This document shows, one piece after another, positions 26,903 to 34,862 of a stretch of 64,000 nucleotides of DNA; positions within the stretch are counted from its first letter, which is position 1, and each line of letters starts with the position of its first letter. A program made the translations under genes and the position numbers. The notes under the pieces are model-generated. The model did no database searches. It saw only the letters and a program-made list of their open reading frames with translations, and was not told the DNA's origin. The DNA comes from Candidatus Gastranaerophilales bacterium. GTDB lineage: Bacteria; Cyanobacteriota; Vampirovibrionia; Gastranaerophilales; Gastranaerophilaceae. Where the stretch lies: the NCBI GenBank assembly GCA_944326525.1, contig CALVEG010000003.1:137846-201845 (forward strand). Reading direction: 5' to 3'.

Positions 26903-27268
26903 ATGAGAATAGAACCTACTGATGGGGTTACTTTTGGTTACAAAAGTCCTCTAAAAACCTTGTATAAAAAAGGTAAATTAAATATAGACAAGGGGTTTTA
27001 TGGTGGAACGTTGACGAAAGAAAACGTTACCCTTGAACACTTAGTGCCTTATTCAAAGGGTGGAAAAACTACCCTTGATAATCTTGTTCTTGCAACAAAA
27101 GAAAATAATATGAAACGCTCTAATCTGCCGATTAAGGACTTTATAAATCCTTCACAGGTAAGAGAATACCTAAAACAATTTTTAGGTATCTCAACGGACG
27201 ATTTCAGCGGAGATAAATACATTAAGAAAATTATTATGACATTGAAAAAGATGGGGGTATGTCTATAA
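26903..27268 (+). CDS. HNH endonuclease
   Basis: 121-residue HNH-family nuclease. Motif TLEHLVPYSKGGKTTLDN with EH, then the central N and LATKENNMKRSN, follows the ExH...N...H/N layout of HNH folds. The CxxC zinc pairs of larger HNH proteins are absent. It lies just downstream of the DGR and could be a homing-type nuclease or a packaging-linked nuclease; the sequence does not settle which. Confidence 0.8.
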   Translation: MRIEPTDGVTFGYKSPLKTLYKKGKLNIDKGFYGGTLTKENVTLEHLVPYSKGGKTTLDNLVLATKENNMKRSNLPIKDFINPSQVREYLKQFLGISTDDFSGDKYIKKIIMTLKKMGVCL

Positions 27269-27286
27269 CTGGAAAGGCGGACTGAT

Positions 27287-27535
27287 ATGGCTAAAATTGT
27301 GCGTTTTAAAAGTAAAAAACAAAAAGCCGGAGAGTGGCTGCAAGATTTGTTTTCTCAAAAAATTGAGAAAGCAAAATCAATAGCGGTAATTATGGATATG
27401 GAAGATGAAGTTGTAACCGCTTATTTGAACGCTGATTTGATGCAGAAATTAAACTTAAAGCAGCATTTTGAGTTTGATATTTTAGATCAGTTCTTAGCTC
27501 AAAATATGAATAGATATGTGGAATACGTTGAATAA
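27287..27535 (+). CDS. Hypothetical protein
   Basis: 82-residue protein with a basic start (MAKIVRFKSKKQKAGEW) and acidic C-terminal half. No domain recognised. It follows the HNH gene in the operon that leads to lysis genes. Confidence 0.65.
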   Translation: MAKIVRFKSKKQKAGEWLQDLFSQKIEKAKSIAVIMDMEDEVVTAYLNADLMQKLNLKQHFEFDILDQFLAQNMNRYVEYVE

Positions 27536-27552
27536 AGCAAAGGAGATTTACT

Positions 27553-27804
27553 ATGAAGAAATTAGCAATTTTATTAGCATTCTTATTTTTTTGCGGCGAA
27601 AGTGTTTTTGCTGCTGATACTAATGCGATCGTTCCTGAACAGGGTGTTGAAAATAATCAGTCATACTTTACGGCAAATATTCAAAAGCAGCCGCAAGAAA
27701 AAGGAAGCAAGCAAGGTATAAAAAATCATTTTACCTTTTTTACGATCAATATCAACGTCAACGGTAAAGTTCTTAATTATGCCTTACCAGACGAACAACA
27801 GTAA
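27553..27804 (+). CDS. Small secreted protein
   Basis: 83 residues with a clear Sec signal peptide (MKKLAILLAFLFFCGESVFA, likely cut before ADTN). Mature part about 63 residues, polar. AAAGGAGATTT gives a strong ribosome site. It lies directly before the lysis cassette, so an envelope role such as a spanin-like or lysis accessory protein is possible but unproven. Confidence 0.65.
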   Translation: MKKLAILLAFLFFCGESVFAADTNAIVPEQGVENNQSYFTANIQKQPQEKGSKQGIKNHFTFFTININVNGKVLNYALPDEQQ

Positions 27805-27850
27805 CGGATTAGTGTTTTACATAAATATTAAATTATAGAGGAGATTATTG

Positions 27851-28375
27851 ATGTGCATTGAGTGTTTTGACGCTCTGCCACGCTTCCATTACAAGGGTAA
27901 GGAATATATTGCATGGCAGGACGACAGTATTTGTCGTGTTGGTTTTTCGGCTGTTCCCGATATTGGGAACAAGGAAATCAACAATAAAGTAATGTCTAAG
28001 GCTGAAATAAAAGCAGCTAAAAAGAAACCACTGTATCTAAAGAATACCGTTGAGGTTTGCCTTATTAATAAGGTTAAAAATAAAACATATACCTTTACGA
28101 TTAACGCAGGTTATGACTATGACGGAGCAAGTATTGCAAGAATTTTTTGGCGGCTTATTGGATCTAAAGAAAATATTGAATTTAAAGTTGCTGCATTAGT
28201 TCATGACGTTCTTTGTGAAAATCATCACTATGTTGATAATGATAGATATTTTGCAGATAAAACTTTTGAACGTTTGCTTGAGGTTGGTGATGTTGGAGCA
28301 TTCCGCAGATGGGTTATGTTTCATTCTGTCGATAATTTTCAGAAGTTTTGCGGATGGGGGAAAAAAGAGTGTTGA
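27851..28375 (+). CDS. DUF1353 family protein
   Basis: 174 residues. The C-terminal 100 residues match the phage DUF1353 pattern: INAGYDYDGASIARIFWRLI, AALVHDVLCENHHYV and DKTFERLLEVGDV. The family is common next to endolysins and holins; its biochemical role is unknown. ATG 27851 is preceded by AGAGGAGA. Confidence 0.8.
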   Translation: MCIECFDALPRFHYKGKEYIAWQDDSICRVGFSAVPDIGNKEINNKVMSKAEIKAAKKKPLYLKNTVEVCLINKVKNKTYTFTINAGYDYDGASIARIFWRLIGSKENIEFKVAALVHDVLCENHHYVDNDRYFADKTFERLLEVGDVGAFRRWVMFHSVDNFQKFCGWGKKEC

Positions 28376-28686
28376 CGACATTGGTATCTGTTATATCTAT
28401 TGTGGTGGCTGTTGTAGGCTTTATTATCAATCTTATTGCAATAGGTATTTATATAGGGAAATTAGAAGGGTTTAAGGATTTAGTAAATTATAAGTTTGAT
28501 GAGCAGGATAAGAAACTTGAAAAACATAACAATTTTATAACTAGAGTTTATAAATTGGAGAAAAACGAAGCAGTGCTTGAAGAACAAATAAATGTTGCTA
28601 ATCATAGGATAAAAGATTTAGAAAAGGAAGAACATCATGAAAAAAGTTGTAATTCATTGGACTGCAGGTGCAAACCAGCCCAATAA
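28354..28686 (+). CDS. Holin-like membrane protein with coiled coil
   Basis: 110 residues. An N-terminal membrane segment (LTTLVSVISIVVAVVGFIIN) is followed by a charged coiled coil (EQDKKLEKHNNF, EKNEAVLEEQINVANHRIK). It overlaps DUF1353 upstream and the amidase downstream, the usual place of a holin or holin partner that releases endolysin. Start is ATG 28354 or GTG 28369. Confidence 0.65.
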   Translation: MGEKRVLTTLVSVISIVVAVVGFIINLIAIGIYIGKLEGFKDLVNYKFDEQDKKLEKHNNFITRVYKLEKNEAVLEEQINVANHRIKDLEKEEHHEKSCNSLDCRCKPAQ

Positions 28687-29125
28687 TACAGATTATGAAC
28701 ATTATCATTTTTTAGTCAATAAAGATGGAATTGTAATTGCGGGAAAATATACTCCTGAAGATAACGAAAATTGCAATGATGGAAAGTATGCTCAACATTG
28801 TGGGGGCGGTAATACTGGTGCAATTGGTGTATCAATGTGCGGCATGTATGGGTTCAAAGATAAAAACAATGTTGGCGAATATCCTTTAACAAAAAAACAG
28901 TGTGAAGCTACTTTTAAATTAGTCGCAGAACTTTGTAAAAAATATAATATTGCAATTACTAACAAAACAGTATTAACACATTATGAATTTGGACAATCGC
29001 ATCCAAATACATCAAGCTATGGGAAAATTGATATTGTTTATATGCCGCCATATCCTGAAATCGAAAAAAATAAAGTCGGTGATTTTATTAGAAATAAGGT
29101 GAGATGGTATTTGGGAAGATTATAG
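28637..29125 (+). CDS. Endolysin, N-acetylmuramoyl-L-alanine amidase
   Basis: 162-residue amidase_2/PGRP-type endolysin that cleaves the glycan-peptide bond. VVIHWTAG (H7), EHYHF (H22/H24), GNTGAIGVSMCGMYG and a C-terminal LTHYEFGQSHPN with a conserved His are typical zinc-site and fold motifs. No signal peptide or wall-binding domain. Last gene of phage A's rightward operon before a terminator. Confidence 0.88.
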   Translation: MKKVVIHWTAGANQPNNTDYEHYHFLVNKDGIVIAGKYTPEDNENCNDGKYAQHCGGGNTGAIGVSMCGMYGFKDKNNVGEYPLTKKQCEATFKLVAELCKKYNIAITNKTVLTHYEFGQSHPNTSSYGKIDIVYMPPYPEIEKNKVGDFIRNKVRWYLGRL

Positions 29126-29162
29126 ATAATTTCTTCTTTTACTCCTTTTTGTTGTCGGGTTT

Positions 29163-29190
29163 AAGCTCTCGTGTTTACGAGGGCTTTTTT
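29163..29190 (+). terminator. Intrinsic terminator of phage A late operon
   Basis: AAGCTCTCG (29163-29171) pairs with CGAGGGCTT (29178-29186), one G-U pair, loop TGTTTA, followed by T residues to 29190. It lies between the endolysin and the convergent recombinase gene. Confidence 0.85.
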
Positions 29191-29200
29191 ATTTGATTTT

Positions 29201-30904
29201 TTATGCAGCAATTAATCTTTGTATCTTTTGTGTAAAAACTTGACTTAATTCAATGTCTATGCTTATAATTACCTCTGTAAGGGGTTCGGAAATCATACCA
29301 TTAGGTGCCCCATTTGAAGAAATAAGTGTTTCCGGTTCAAAATCGGATAAGTCACAATCAAATACAAAAGTTCTAAAGAGCGTCATAAAGGCGCTCTTTA
29401 CTTTTATGTTTAATTTTGAATCCTGATAAAAAAAGTTCGAACACAATAATTTTAGCAATTCACGCTTTTTTGAGTTTGAAAGCTGCAAATAACGCCCTGT
29501 TAAGTCTTTGCAGAGTTCGAACGCTTGTTCTAAACGTTCAAATAATATTTGATTGGTCTTGCTTAAAGCATTGTATTCAATGTTAAGTTCGTTTAATTCT
29601 GTTGAATATTTCTCTCGTTTTTCTATGTATATATCCTGATCTATAAGCCCGTCAAGTTTATCTTCGTACAATTGATTTAATCGGTTTCTAAGTTTTTTGA
29701 TTTTTGTTGCAATTTGTTCTTTCTTTTTTTCGTCATAGTCTGTTTGTATATTAAAAAATATCTTGAAATTCTCTTTGATTTCATCCAGTTGTTTGGGGGT
29801 GATTTCAATTTCTTTTAAAACTTCAATTACTGCGTTATCTATTATTGTTGATTTGATACATTTTTTGCACGCATTACAAACTGCATCACCTTTTATTGGT
29901 TTGTGACAGCGCCAGTATTCATATTCTCCGCTGTTATTCTTTCCTTTTTGAATCTCTCCAGTTAAGAATTTATTGTTTTTAGGGCATTTGATAAGACCTT
30001 TATAGAGTAATTCGTGTTTGGTTGTCTTTGATGCGTAAATTACATGTTCTTTGTGTAATTTTTTTATGGTTTCGTATAATTCAATAGATATTAGAGGTTC
30101 ATGTTTCCCTTGATATTCTTTTGTGGTTCGGATGCCATTGTAATCTTTTAAGCTGTAATCAAATTTGCCGGAATAAAATTTTAGGTTATTCCGAGTTATG
30201 TTTTCAACCATTTTTTTTGTGCATTTGCTAAAGCCTTCTTTGCGCATAAGACCTGCAAGCATTCTATCGCTATATATGCCGGTAGAGTGTAATTTTAAAA
30301 TTTTTTGTACATAAAAACTTGTTTCCGGATCAGGAACAATTAATTTTTTCTTGTTGATTGTAACTCTTTTATAACCGATTGGTGGTCTTGCAACTGGGGA
30401 ATATCCTTGTTCACATTTCTCTCTAAGATTTGCAATTGTTCTAATTGAGTTAATATCTGATTCAAGTTCGGCATTGTTTATCTGCATGTTACGCATGTAC
30501 TTGCCATAAGGGTTGTTCATATCGTTATTTTCTGTTGCTGATAAAATTGCGATATCAGCTCTATCGAACATTGGCTTTATTACACTGTGATAATAGTCAT
30601 TGTTTCTAATCAATCTGTCGCAACGCCAAACAATTATTGCGTCAAAATCTTTTTTTTTGCTTTTGATGTCCGATAAAAGTAATTTAAGTTGCGGTCTATT
30701 CATGTTTTTTCCAGTAAAGCCAGCATCAATATATTTCCCGGTGATTAAATACTTATGACGTTTTGCAAAGTTGCTGTCTTCTTTTTCTTGCATTGCAAGG
30801 CTATGACCAAGCACCTGTTCTTCATCGGAAACTCGAATATATAGTCTTACTCTTGATATTGGGCGGCCTGAAGGTGTGAAAAATTGTTCTGCAAAGTTAA
30901 ACAT
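29201..30904 (-). CDS. Large serine recombinase (integrase)
   Basis: 567-residue site-specific recombinase. N-terminal resolvase domain: RVRLYIRVSDEEQ with catalytic S26, the IDAGFTGKNMNRPQL region and VWRCDRLIRNN. Recombinase domain near 190-290 (ARPPIGYKRV). Zinc ribbon KCPKNNKF...CNACKKC near 325-365, then a long coiled coil (near 395-460) typical of phage integrases. It would join attP and attB without a high-energy cofactor. It may serve phage A as its right-end gene or phage B as the leftmost gene of its lysogeny block; no att repeats can be tested here because the other ends are outside the window. Confidence 0.9.
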   Translation of the reverse strand: MFNFAEQFFTPSGRPISRVRLYIRVSDEEQVLGHSLAMQEKEDSNFAKRHKYLITGKYIDAGFTGKNMNRPQLKLLLSDIKSKKKDFDAIIVWRCDRLIRNNDYYHSVIKPMFDRADIAILSATENNDMNNPYGKYMRNMQINNAELESDINSIRTIANLREKCEQGYSPVARPPIGYKRVTINKKKLIVPDPETSFYVQKILKLHSTGIYSDRMLAGLMRKEGFSKCTKKMVENITRNNLKFYSGKFDYSLKDYNGIRTTKEYQGKHEPLISIELYETIKKLHKEHVIYASKTTKHELLYKGLIKCPKNNKFLTGEIQKGKNNSGEYEYWRCHKPIKGDAVCNACKKCIKSTIIDNAVIEVLKEIEITPKQLDEIKENFKIFFNIQTDYDEKKKEQIATKIKKLRNRLNQLYEDKLDGLIDQDIYIEKREKYSTELNELNIEYNALSKTNQILFERLEQAFELCKDLTGRYLQLSNSKKRELLKLLCSNFFYQDSKLNIKVKSAFMTLFRTFVFDCDLSDFEPETLISSNGAPNGMISEPLTEVIISIDIELSQVFTQKIQRLIAA

Positions 30905-31008
30905 AAATATCCTACTCCCCTTAAATTATTCGATAGTTAAAGATTAACAGATACATAAAATAAATAAAATATTCATGAATTTTTGTTAAGGAATATTGAT
31001 AAAATGTA

Positions 31009-31037
31009 TTGATAAATAATCAAAAAGGTATTATAAT
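31009..31037 (+). promoter_or_regulatory. Strong sigma70-type promoter
   Basis: TTGATA (31009-31014), exactly 17 bases, TATAAT (31032-31037). It faces right towards the 23-codon peptide and the 55-residue gene. The surrounding 105 bases after the recombinase start are AT-rich with no other recognised signal. Confidence 0.75.
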
Positions 31038-31076
31038 AAAGGTATAGAGAACATTGAAATTTGAATAAAGGCTAAA

Positions 31077-31117
31077 TTCAATTAGCAAAAAGAAAGGAGG
31101 TAAAAATGCTAATTGAA
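31077..31117 (+). promoter_or_regulatory. Hairpin presenting a ribosome binding site
   Basis: Perfect 10-bp inverted repeat TTCAATTAGC (31077-31086) and GCTAATTGAA (31108-31117). The 21-base loop contains AAAGGAGG and the first two bases of the ATG start at 31106. In mRNA the site would be held in a loop with the start at the stem edge, which suggests translational control. Confidence 0.65.
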
Positions 31118-31177
31118 ATCAACGAAAAAGAACTATCACTAATGTTAGTAATAGTTCTCTTGCTAAAAGCCCTTTAA
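31106..31177 (+). CDS. 23-residue hydrophobic peptide
   Basis: A short frame with an excellent ribosome site (AAAGGAGG, 5 bases before the ATG). The peptide is MLIEINEKELS followed by a hydrophobic stretch LMLVIVLLLKAL, enough to sit in a membrane. Within the gene, AGAACTATCACTA (31129-31141) and TAGTAATAGTTCT (31146-31158) form a 12-of-13 hairpin. A leader peptide or a type I toxin-like peptide are both possible. Confidence 0.5.
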   Translation: MLIEINEKELSLMLVIVLLLKAL

Positions 31178-31183
31178 TAGGGT

Positions 31184-31214
31184 GGTGAGGGTGCTCGTTA
31201 CACCCTTGCCTTTA
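31184..31214 (+). terminator. Terminator-like hairpin after small peptide
   Basis: GGTGAGGGTG (31184-31193) pairs with CACCCTTGCC (31201-31210) with two G-U pairs, followed by TTTATTCTTA. It would end or attenuate the transcript from the promoter at 31009 before the next gene. Confidence 0.6.
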
Positions 31215-31260
31215 TTCTTATTTTAACCGATTTTATAAAAAATTCAAGAGGCAAATAAAT

Positions 31261-31428
31261 ATGGAAGAACAAAAATTTACATCAGGCAGGGGCGGCAAGC
31301 GTGAAGGTGCCGGCAGGCCTAAAGGTACAACAAAAGAAAAAGTTAAAAAACGGTTTACTTTCAGGTTGTCGGAAGAAGAAGAAAAAGCTGTTCGTGCTCT
31401 TCTTGCAAAAATGCGGAATAAAGCCTAA
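31261..31428 (+). CDS. Small basic protein with GGKREGAGRPKG motif
   Basis: 55 residues, MEEQKFTSGRGGKREGAGRP followed by a basic stretch and RFTFRLSEEEEKAVRALL, which looks like the strand-helix start of a ribbon-helix-helix. Probably DNA binding. The same GG-x-REG-x-GR-K/P segment occurs in the antitoxin at 60218-60568. It converges on the next minus-strand gene with a 4-base overlap. Confidence 0.6.
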   Translation: MEEQKFTSGRGGKREGAGRPKGTTKEKVKKRFTFRLSEEEEKAVRALLAKMRNKA

Positions 31429-31850
31429 TTTTTAGCCTTAACATGCGGGCAATCTAAACGCTTAGCATCACATATATGTTCCGGTTTCATTGTAAAAGTG
31501 CGCATATCCACACCTTTTTTATATGCAGCACGGCGCAGACGCTTCAGATATTTTAAATCTTTTTCTCCACGTTCCATAATTAAGACACAAGCCGGCTGCT
31601 TACCGGTCTGTCTGCCGTAATAAAGCGCCTGTCCGATACATTCGGCCCACTTGTTCGCAAAGTCAAATTCTACCGCAAGCTCATTTGTCAGGCAGTCAAC
31701 ACGGGTTTTATCATTCAGTTGATACTCTTTTATTCCGTTATGTTTGCTGCACCACAAAGTTTGATAGGTATCCTCTGAATACAGTCGTTTTGCCTGGCCA
31801 CAGGGGGCTGCTATGAGTATTGTACATATTAAAAATAAAAGTTTTTTCAT
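31425..31850 (-). CDS. Secreted protein, possible nuclease-like fold
   Basis: 141 residues with a Sec signal peptide (MKKLLFLICTILIAAPCGQA). The mature part has TRVDCLTNELAVEFDFANKW, ECIGQALYYGRQTGKQPACV and LKRLRRAAYKKG. The D...E-x-D-x-x-K arrangement resembles a PD-(D/E)XK-like core but is not diagnostic. Four Cys in the mature part could form disulfides. At the left end of phage B's lysogeny block, it may be a prophage-expressed accessory gene or host DNA. Confidence 0.65.
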   Translation of the reverse strand: MKKLLFLICTILIAAPCGQAKRLYSEDTYQTLWCSKHNGIKEYQLNDKTRVDCLTNELAVEFDFANKWAECIGQALYYGRQTGKQPACVLIMERGEKDLKYLKRLRRAAYKKGVDMRTFTMKPEHICDAKRLDCPHVKAKN

Positions 31851-31853
31851 AGC

Positions 31854-32900
31854 TTATTTAACAGCTAAAAATTCGTTTATTTTATTTTTAACATTGTCTG
31901 CAAATTTAAAAATATCGTTTATAGAATCGATTGGATATCTGTTTTCCTTTGTCCCTTCCAAAAATGCAATATACTTTTGCGAACGATTAAAATATAGTCT
32001 GCAGATGGTTTTTCTTATGTTGTCGTCAAGTAAAACGTTGCAATAGCTAGTGTTATCTCTGTATGTAATTCTATTTATATCAATATTTTCATGCAAAATA
32101 CATTTAACAATTGCATATCCTTCCAATTCTTCAAGTGTTGTGACAACTTCATTTTTTCCTGATTTTTCTTCCTGTTTGGCTGCAATACTAAAATCCAGTG
32201 AAGTTTTCATTACTTTAGACATAAAAAGATTGAATGCTTCTACAGTAGTCTTTTTGTGTTTTTCAATAACTTTTTCTGTAACTCTGCCTTCGCAAACTCC
32301 AGACTTATTTATCAAATATTTTACAAAATCATCAGATGGTGTTCTGTATTCATTTTCTATTACATCTTCGAACTGTTTGATGTATTTTAAATCTCCAGCA
32401 TTAGAATACGCTTTTTCAATGTCAAAATTCTCTTTGCAAAATTCGGACAATGTTTCAAGTTGATTTTCTTTAAATTCAAGCAAATTAAAAGTAAAAAAGG
32501 GTTCTTTATCAAGAATATTTTGTTCCTCTATATCAGAAAAGAATTTGTAAACAATTCCGTTTGTTAGTATAATAAATTTTGCCCTGCTTGCGGTAAAATA
32601 TTTAAAAAGCTGACCAGCATGTTTTTTGATGTCTAATTTATCGTTTTCAACTTTTTTGCATTCAATTAGAATAATCGGTTTGCCATCTTTCATAATAGCA
32701 TAATCGACTTTTTCATCTTTTTTAAGCCTGGAATCAGCGATAAATTCAGGAACAACTTCCAATGGATTAAAAACATCATAACCAAGTGCCGTTAAGAAGG
32801 GCATAATCAAAGCGTTCTTTGTAGCTTCTTCAGTTTGAATGCTATCTTTTAAATTGGTTACACGTTCTTTGAGTTGATTAATTTTTTCACTAAATTCCAT
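31854..32900 (-). CDS. Stand-alone HsdR N-terminal-like nuclease
   Basis: 348 residues. Residues 20-130 match the type I restriction R-subunit N-terminal domain: TEEATKNALIMPFLTALGYD, then DEKVDYAIM with D66 and ILIECKK with E80-x-K82, a PD-(D/E)XK site. There is no helicase or methylase, and the remainder is helical of unknown function. Such single genes are common in prophages and are suspected of defence or exclusion functions. It is one of three minus-strand genes next to the repressor, so it is probably expressed in the lysogen. Confidence 0.8.
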   Translation of the reverse strand: MEFSEKINQLKERVTNLKDSIQTEEATKNALIMPFLTALGYDVFNPLEVVPEFIADSRLKKDEKVDYAIMKDGKPIILIECKKVENDKLDIKKHAGQLFKYFTASRAKFIILTNGIVYKFFSDIEEQNILDKEPFFTFNLLEFKENQLETLSEFCKENFDIEKAYSNAGDLKYIKQFEDVIENEYRTPSDDFVKYLINKSGVCEGRVTEKVIEKHKKTTVEAFNLFMSKVMKTSLDFSIAAKQEEKSGKNEVVTTLEELEGYAIVKCILHENIDINRITYRDNTSYCNVLLDDNIRKTICRLYFNRSQKYIAFLEGTKENRYPIDSINDIFKFADNVKNKINEFLAVK

Positions 32901-32933
32901 ATATAATCCTTTCGTATTTTTGAAATATAAAAT

Positions 32934-33548
32934 TTACCTTGCTACACGACCCCACCAGCGGATTTCTCCGATTACTTCAAAGTCAAAATTGATATCTTTT
33001 GAAAAATCAACATAAAAAGCATCATATTTTTTTTCGTTGTCTGAGATTACTTTGATTTTGTTTGGAGGAATTTTTTGAAGGCGTTTTGCGTAAAGCTGGC
33101 CTTCAACTCTTACACAATAAATCCGTCCGTCATAAATTTCTTTTTTTGACGTATCTATTAAAAGGCTGTCTCCGCCTTCTATTGTCGGATACATGCTGTC
33201 ACCTGAAGCAAAAATCATCTCCGTTTTGCCCGGAATGATGCCAATATCTTTTGCCAGTTTCTGGCTGATTTCATAAACTCCGGTCTGGTTTTCGTCATAT
33301 ACTGTGATACCATATCCCATGCTCGCAGTGACATTTCCGTAAACCGGAATTTTGATAAAGTCAAAATTTTTATTTACATTTTTGTTAAAGTATTCAGTCA
33401 AAATGTTAAGATTTTTTACACTTAGTTCTTTATCTCGTATCGTTGATAAGTATTGCCTTGATACATTTAGAATCTCTGCTACTTTTGTGTAAGTTAGCTT
33501 ATATTCAAGGTTTTTATTCTTTTCTTTGATAAATTCAGAAAGTTTCAA
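32934..33548 (-). CDS. CI-type repressor (HTH + S24 peptidase)
   Basis: 204-residue lysogeny repressor. N-terminal HTH (YTKVAEILNVSRQYLSTIRD), C-terminal LexA/S24 domain with SGDSMYPTI (S118) and LYAKRL (K155) as the catalytic pair for self-cleavage under DNA damage. The hinge has NVTASMGYG, where cleavage may occur. Start is a TTG (complement at 33546-33548) with AGGAG upstream, consistent with low, self-limited synthesis. Divergent from the early operon. Confidence 0.92.
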   Translation of the reverse strand: MKLSEFIKEKNKNLEYKLTYTKVAEILNVSRQYLSTIRDKELSVKNLNILTEYFNKNVNKNFDFIKIPVYGNVTASMGYGITVYDENQTGVYEISQKLAKDIGIIPGKTEMIFASGDSMYPTIEGGDSLLIDTSKKEIYDGRIYCVRVEGQLYAKRLQKIPPNKIKVISDNEKKYDAFYVDFSKDINFDFEVIGEIRWWGRVAR

Positions 33549-33570
33549 ATTCTACTCCTATTTACAAAAA

Positions 33571-33670
33571 TGTTAAACTTTTACTTGACAAATTTGTTAA
33601 AGTATAGTTTAATGTTTTCATAAGGTTATTTTACATGTTTTTAAATGACTTTATGTTAAACAGATTAACA
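33571..33670 (+). promoter_or_regulatory. Early promoter and repressor operators
   Basis: Between repressor and early genes. Rightward promoter: TTGACA (33585-33590), 17 bases, TTTAAT (33608-33613). TGTTAA occurs at 33571, 33595 and 33654, the last as a dyad TGTTAA-N5-TTAACA (33654-33670). The copies flank or overlap the -35 region and are the probable repressor or Cro-like operator sites. The rest of the 212-base gap is AT-rich. Confidence 0.65.
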
Positions 33671-33760
33671 CAAAGGCAACTGTTTTGTTGTCTGTTGTGT
33701 AAATTTTGTTTACAAAAATTTATGGTAAATCGAAAACAAAGGACGGTTTAAGGTAACAAG

Positions 33761-33934
33761 ATGCCATTTTATTCAACGGAAGAGGCAGCAAAGATTTTAC
33801 ATATTGCACCTGAGGTTCTGACCAGAAAATGCAGAAACGGTGAAATCACCTTCAAAAGATCCGGCCGCAAGTATCTGTTTTCCGATGCAGATATCAACAA
33901 TTACATTTCTTCCGGAGGTGTCGGTGAAATCTAA
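33761..33934 (+). CDS. Excisionase-like HTH protein
   Basis: 57 residues with a MerR/excisionase-type (HTH_17) fold: YSTEEAAKILHIAPEVLTRK, CRNGEITFKRSGRKYLFS and DADINNYI. First gene right of the operator region, the place of Cro, Cox or Xis. It would bind DNA to switch the lysis-lysogeny decision or aid excision. Confidence 0.75.
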   Translation: MPFYSTEEAAKILHIAPEVLTRKCRNGEITFKRSGRKYLFSDADINNYISSGGVGEI

Positions 33935-34076
33935 TAAAGTAATTTTTAGTAAAAAAATAGATGGTATTGAAATCATAGCGAGCTTCGATGATGAAGTTTA
34001 TACACCGGAGCAGTCTAAATCCATGATTGCTGAATTTGTTTATATGCTAACGAATAGAGGAGAGAATAATGTTTAG
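33924..34076 (+). CDS. Hypothetical small protein
   Basis: 50 residues from GTG 33924, chosen because GGAGGT sits 6 bases upstream inside the preceding gene. Sequence begins MKSNKVIFSKKIDGIEIIAS. No known domain. Coupled to its neighbours by overlaps on both sides. Confidence 0.6.
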   Translation: MKSNKVIFSKKIDGIEIIASFDDEVYTPEQSKSMIAEFVYMLTNRGENNV

Positions 34077-34314
34077 ATTAAAAGATTTATTTAAAAAAGA
34101 TTTGAAAAAAGTTCCGTATGCAAAGAAAATACGAGTTTTGTATGTGGTTATTGAAAATGTACTGCGCAAGAACACTACTGGTTTGCAAATCCCGTTGTTT
34201 CAGCGGGTCAATACTGTTCTGGGGTATATGATTGCAAACCGTAGAGTGGATTATTATTTTACCAATAGATCTTTAATACCTGCACTTTGCGATGATTTAA
34301 AATGCTTTTCGTAA
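34069..34314 (+). CDS. Hypothetical basic protein
   Basis: 81 residues, MFRLKDLFKKDLKKVPYAKK then a helical region. Basic, with no known domain. It is followed by a strong terminator, so it closes a short immediate-early transcript of three genes. Confidence 0.6.
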   Translation: MFRLKDLFKKDLKKVPYAKKIRVLYVVIENVLRKNTTGLQIPLFQRVNTVLGYMIANRRVDYYFTNRSLIPALCDDLKCFS

Positions 34315-34329
34315 TTTTTTTTCATAGCT

Positions 34330-34358
34330 CCGGGCAAGGCTCACCCTTGCCCGGTTTT
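34330..34358 (+). terminator. Strong intrinsic terminator
   Basis: Perfect 10-bp stem CCGGGCAAGG (34330-34339) and CCTTGCCCGG (34345-34354), loop CTCAC, followed by TTTTC. It separates the first three early genes from the rest, so an antitermination step or a second promoter near 34360-34390 may exist; neither was identified. Confidence 0.9.
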
Positions 34359-34394
34359 CATTAAATTTTAAGGTATCTGCACGAACGAGGGTTT

Positions 34395-34862
34395 ATGGTA
34401 ATAACGGAATCATTAACAAAAATAATTCTGGACGGCAAAGAATTCTGGGCAACACGTAATATTATGGTTGCCCGTCAGGCGGCCGGAAATTACAAAAAAT
34501 ATTCTATCCGCTGCCGTATTTATGACGGTAATGCAAGGTTGTATGTAAAGCCCTGCTCTTACTGGCACGGAAAAGATTACATCGGAACTTTGTTTTTTGA
34601 CAATATAAACAATAAAGTAATCTTTCACGCTTTATCAGAGTATAATCCGGATTTTATTTTTGTTTGCAAAGTTGTTCTTGATGAGATGCTGGATAATGAC
34701 GAAATTATTGTAAAAGTCAAATCCGGCAGTGTTATAAAAATCTATCGGCAGAGTATAGGTAAACTCAGAGAATTTATGGCATCTGAAGCCGGTATGTCCG
34801 GAATGGTTTCAGTGCCAAAAAATGTATTCAGGTATTTAAGGTATAAAAAAGCGGGGCGGTGA
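34395..34862 (+). CDS. Hypothetical early protein
   Basis: 155 residues, ATG 34395. Mixed alpha/beta with basic segments (KKYSIRCRIYDGNARLYVK). Not recognised. Its stop overlaps the next start (TGATG), indicating translational coupling. Confidence 0.6.
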   Translation: MVITESLTKIILDGKEFWATRNIMVARQAAGNYKKYSIRCRIYDGNARLYVKPCSYWHGKDYIGTLFFDNINNKVIFHALSEYNPDFIFVCKVVLDEMLDNDEIIVKVKSGSVIKIYRQSIGKLREFMASEAGMSGMVSVPKNVFRYLRYKKAGR

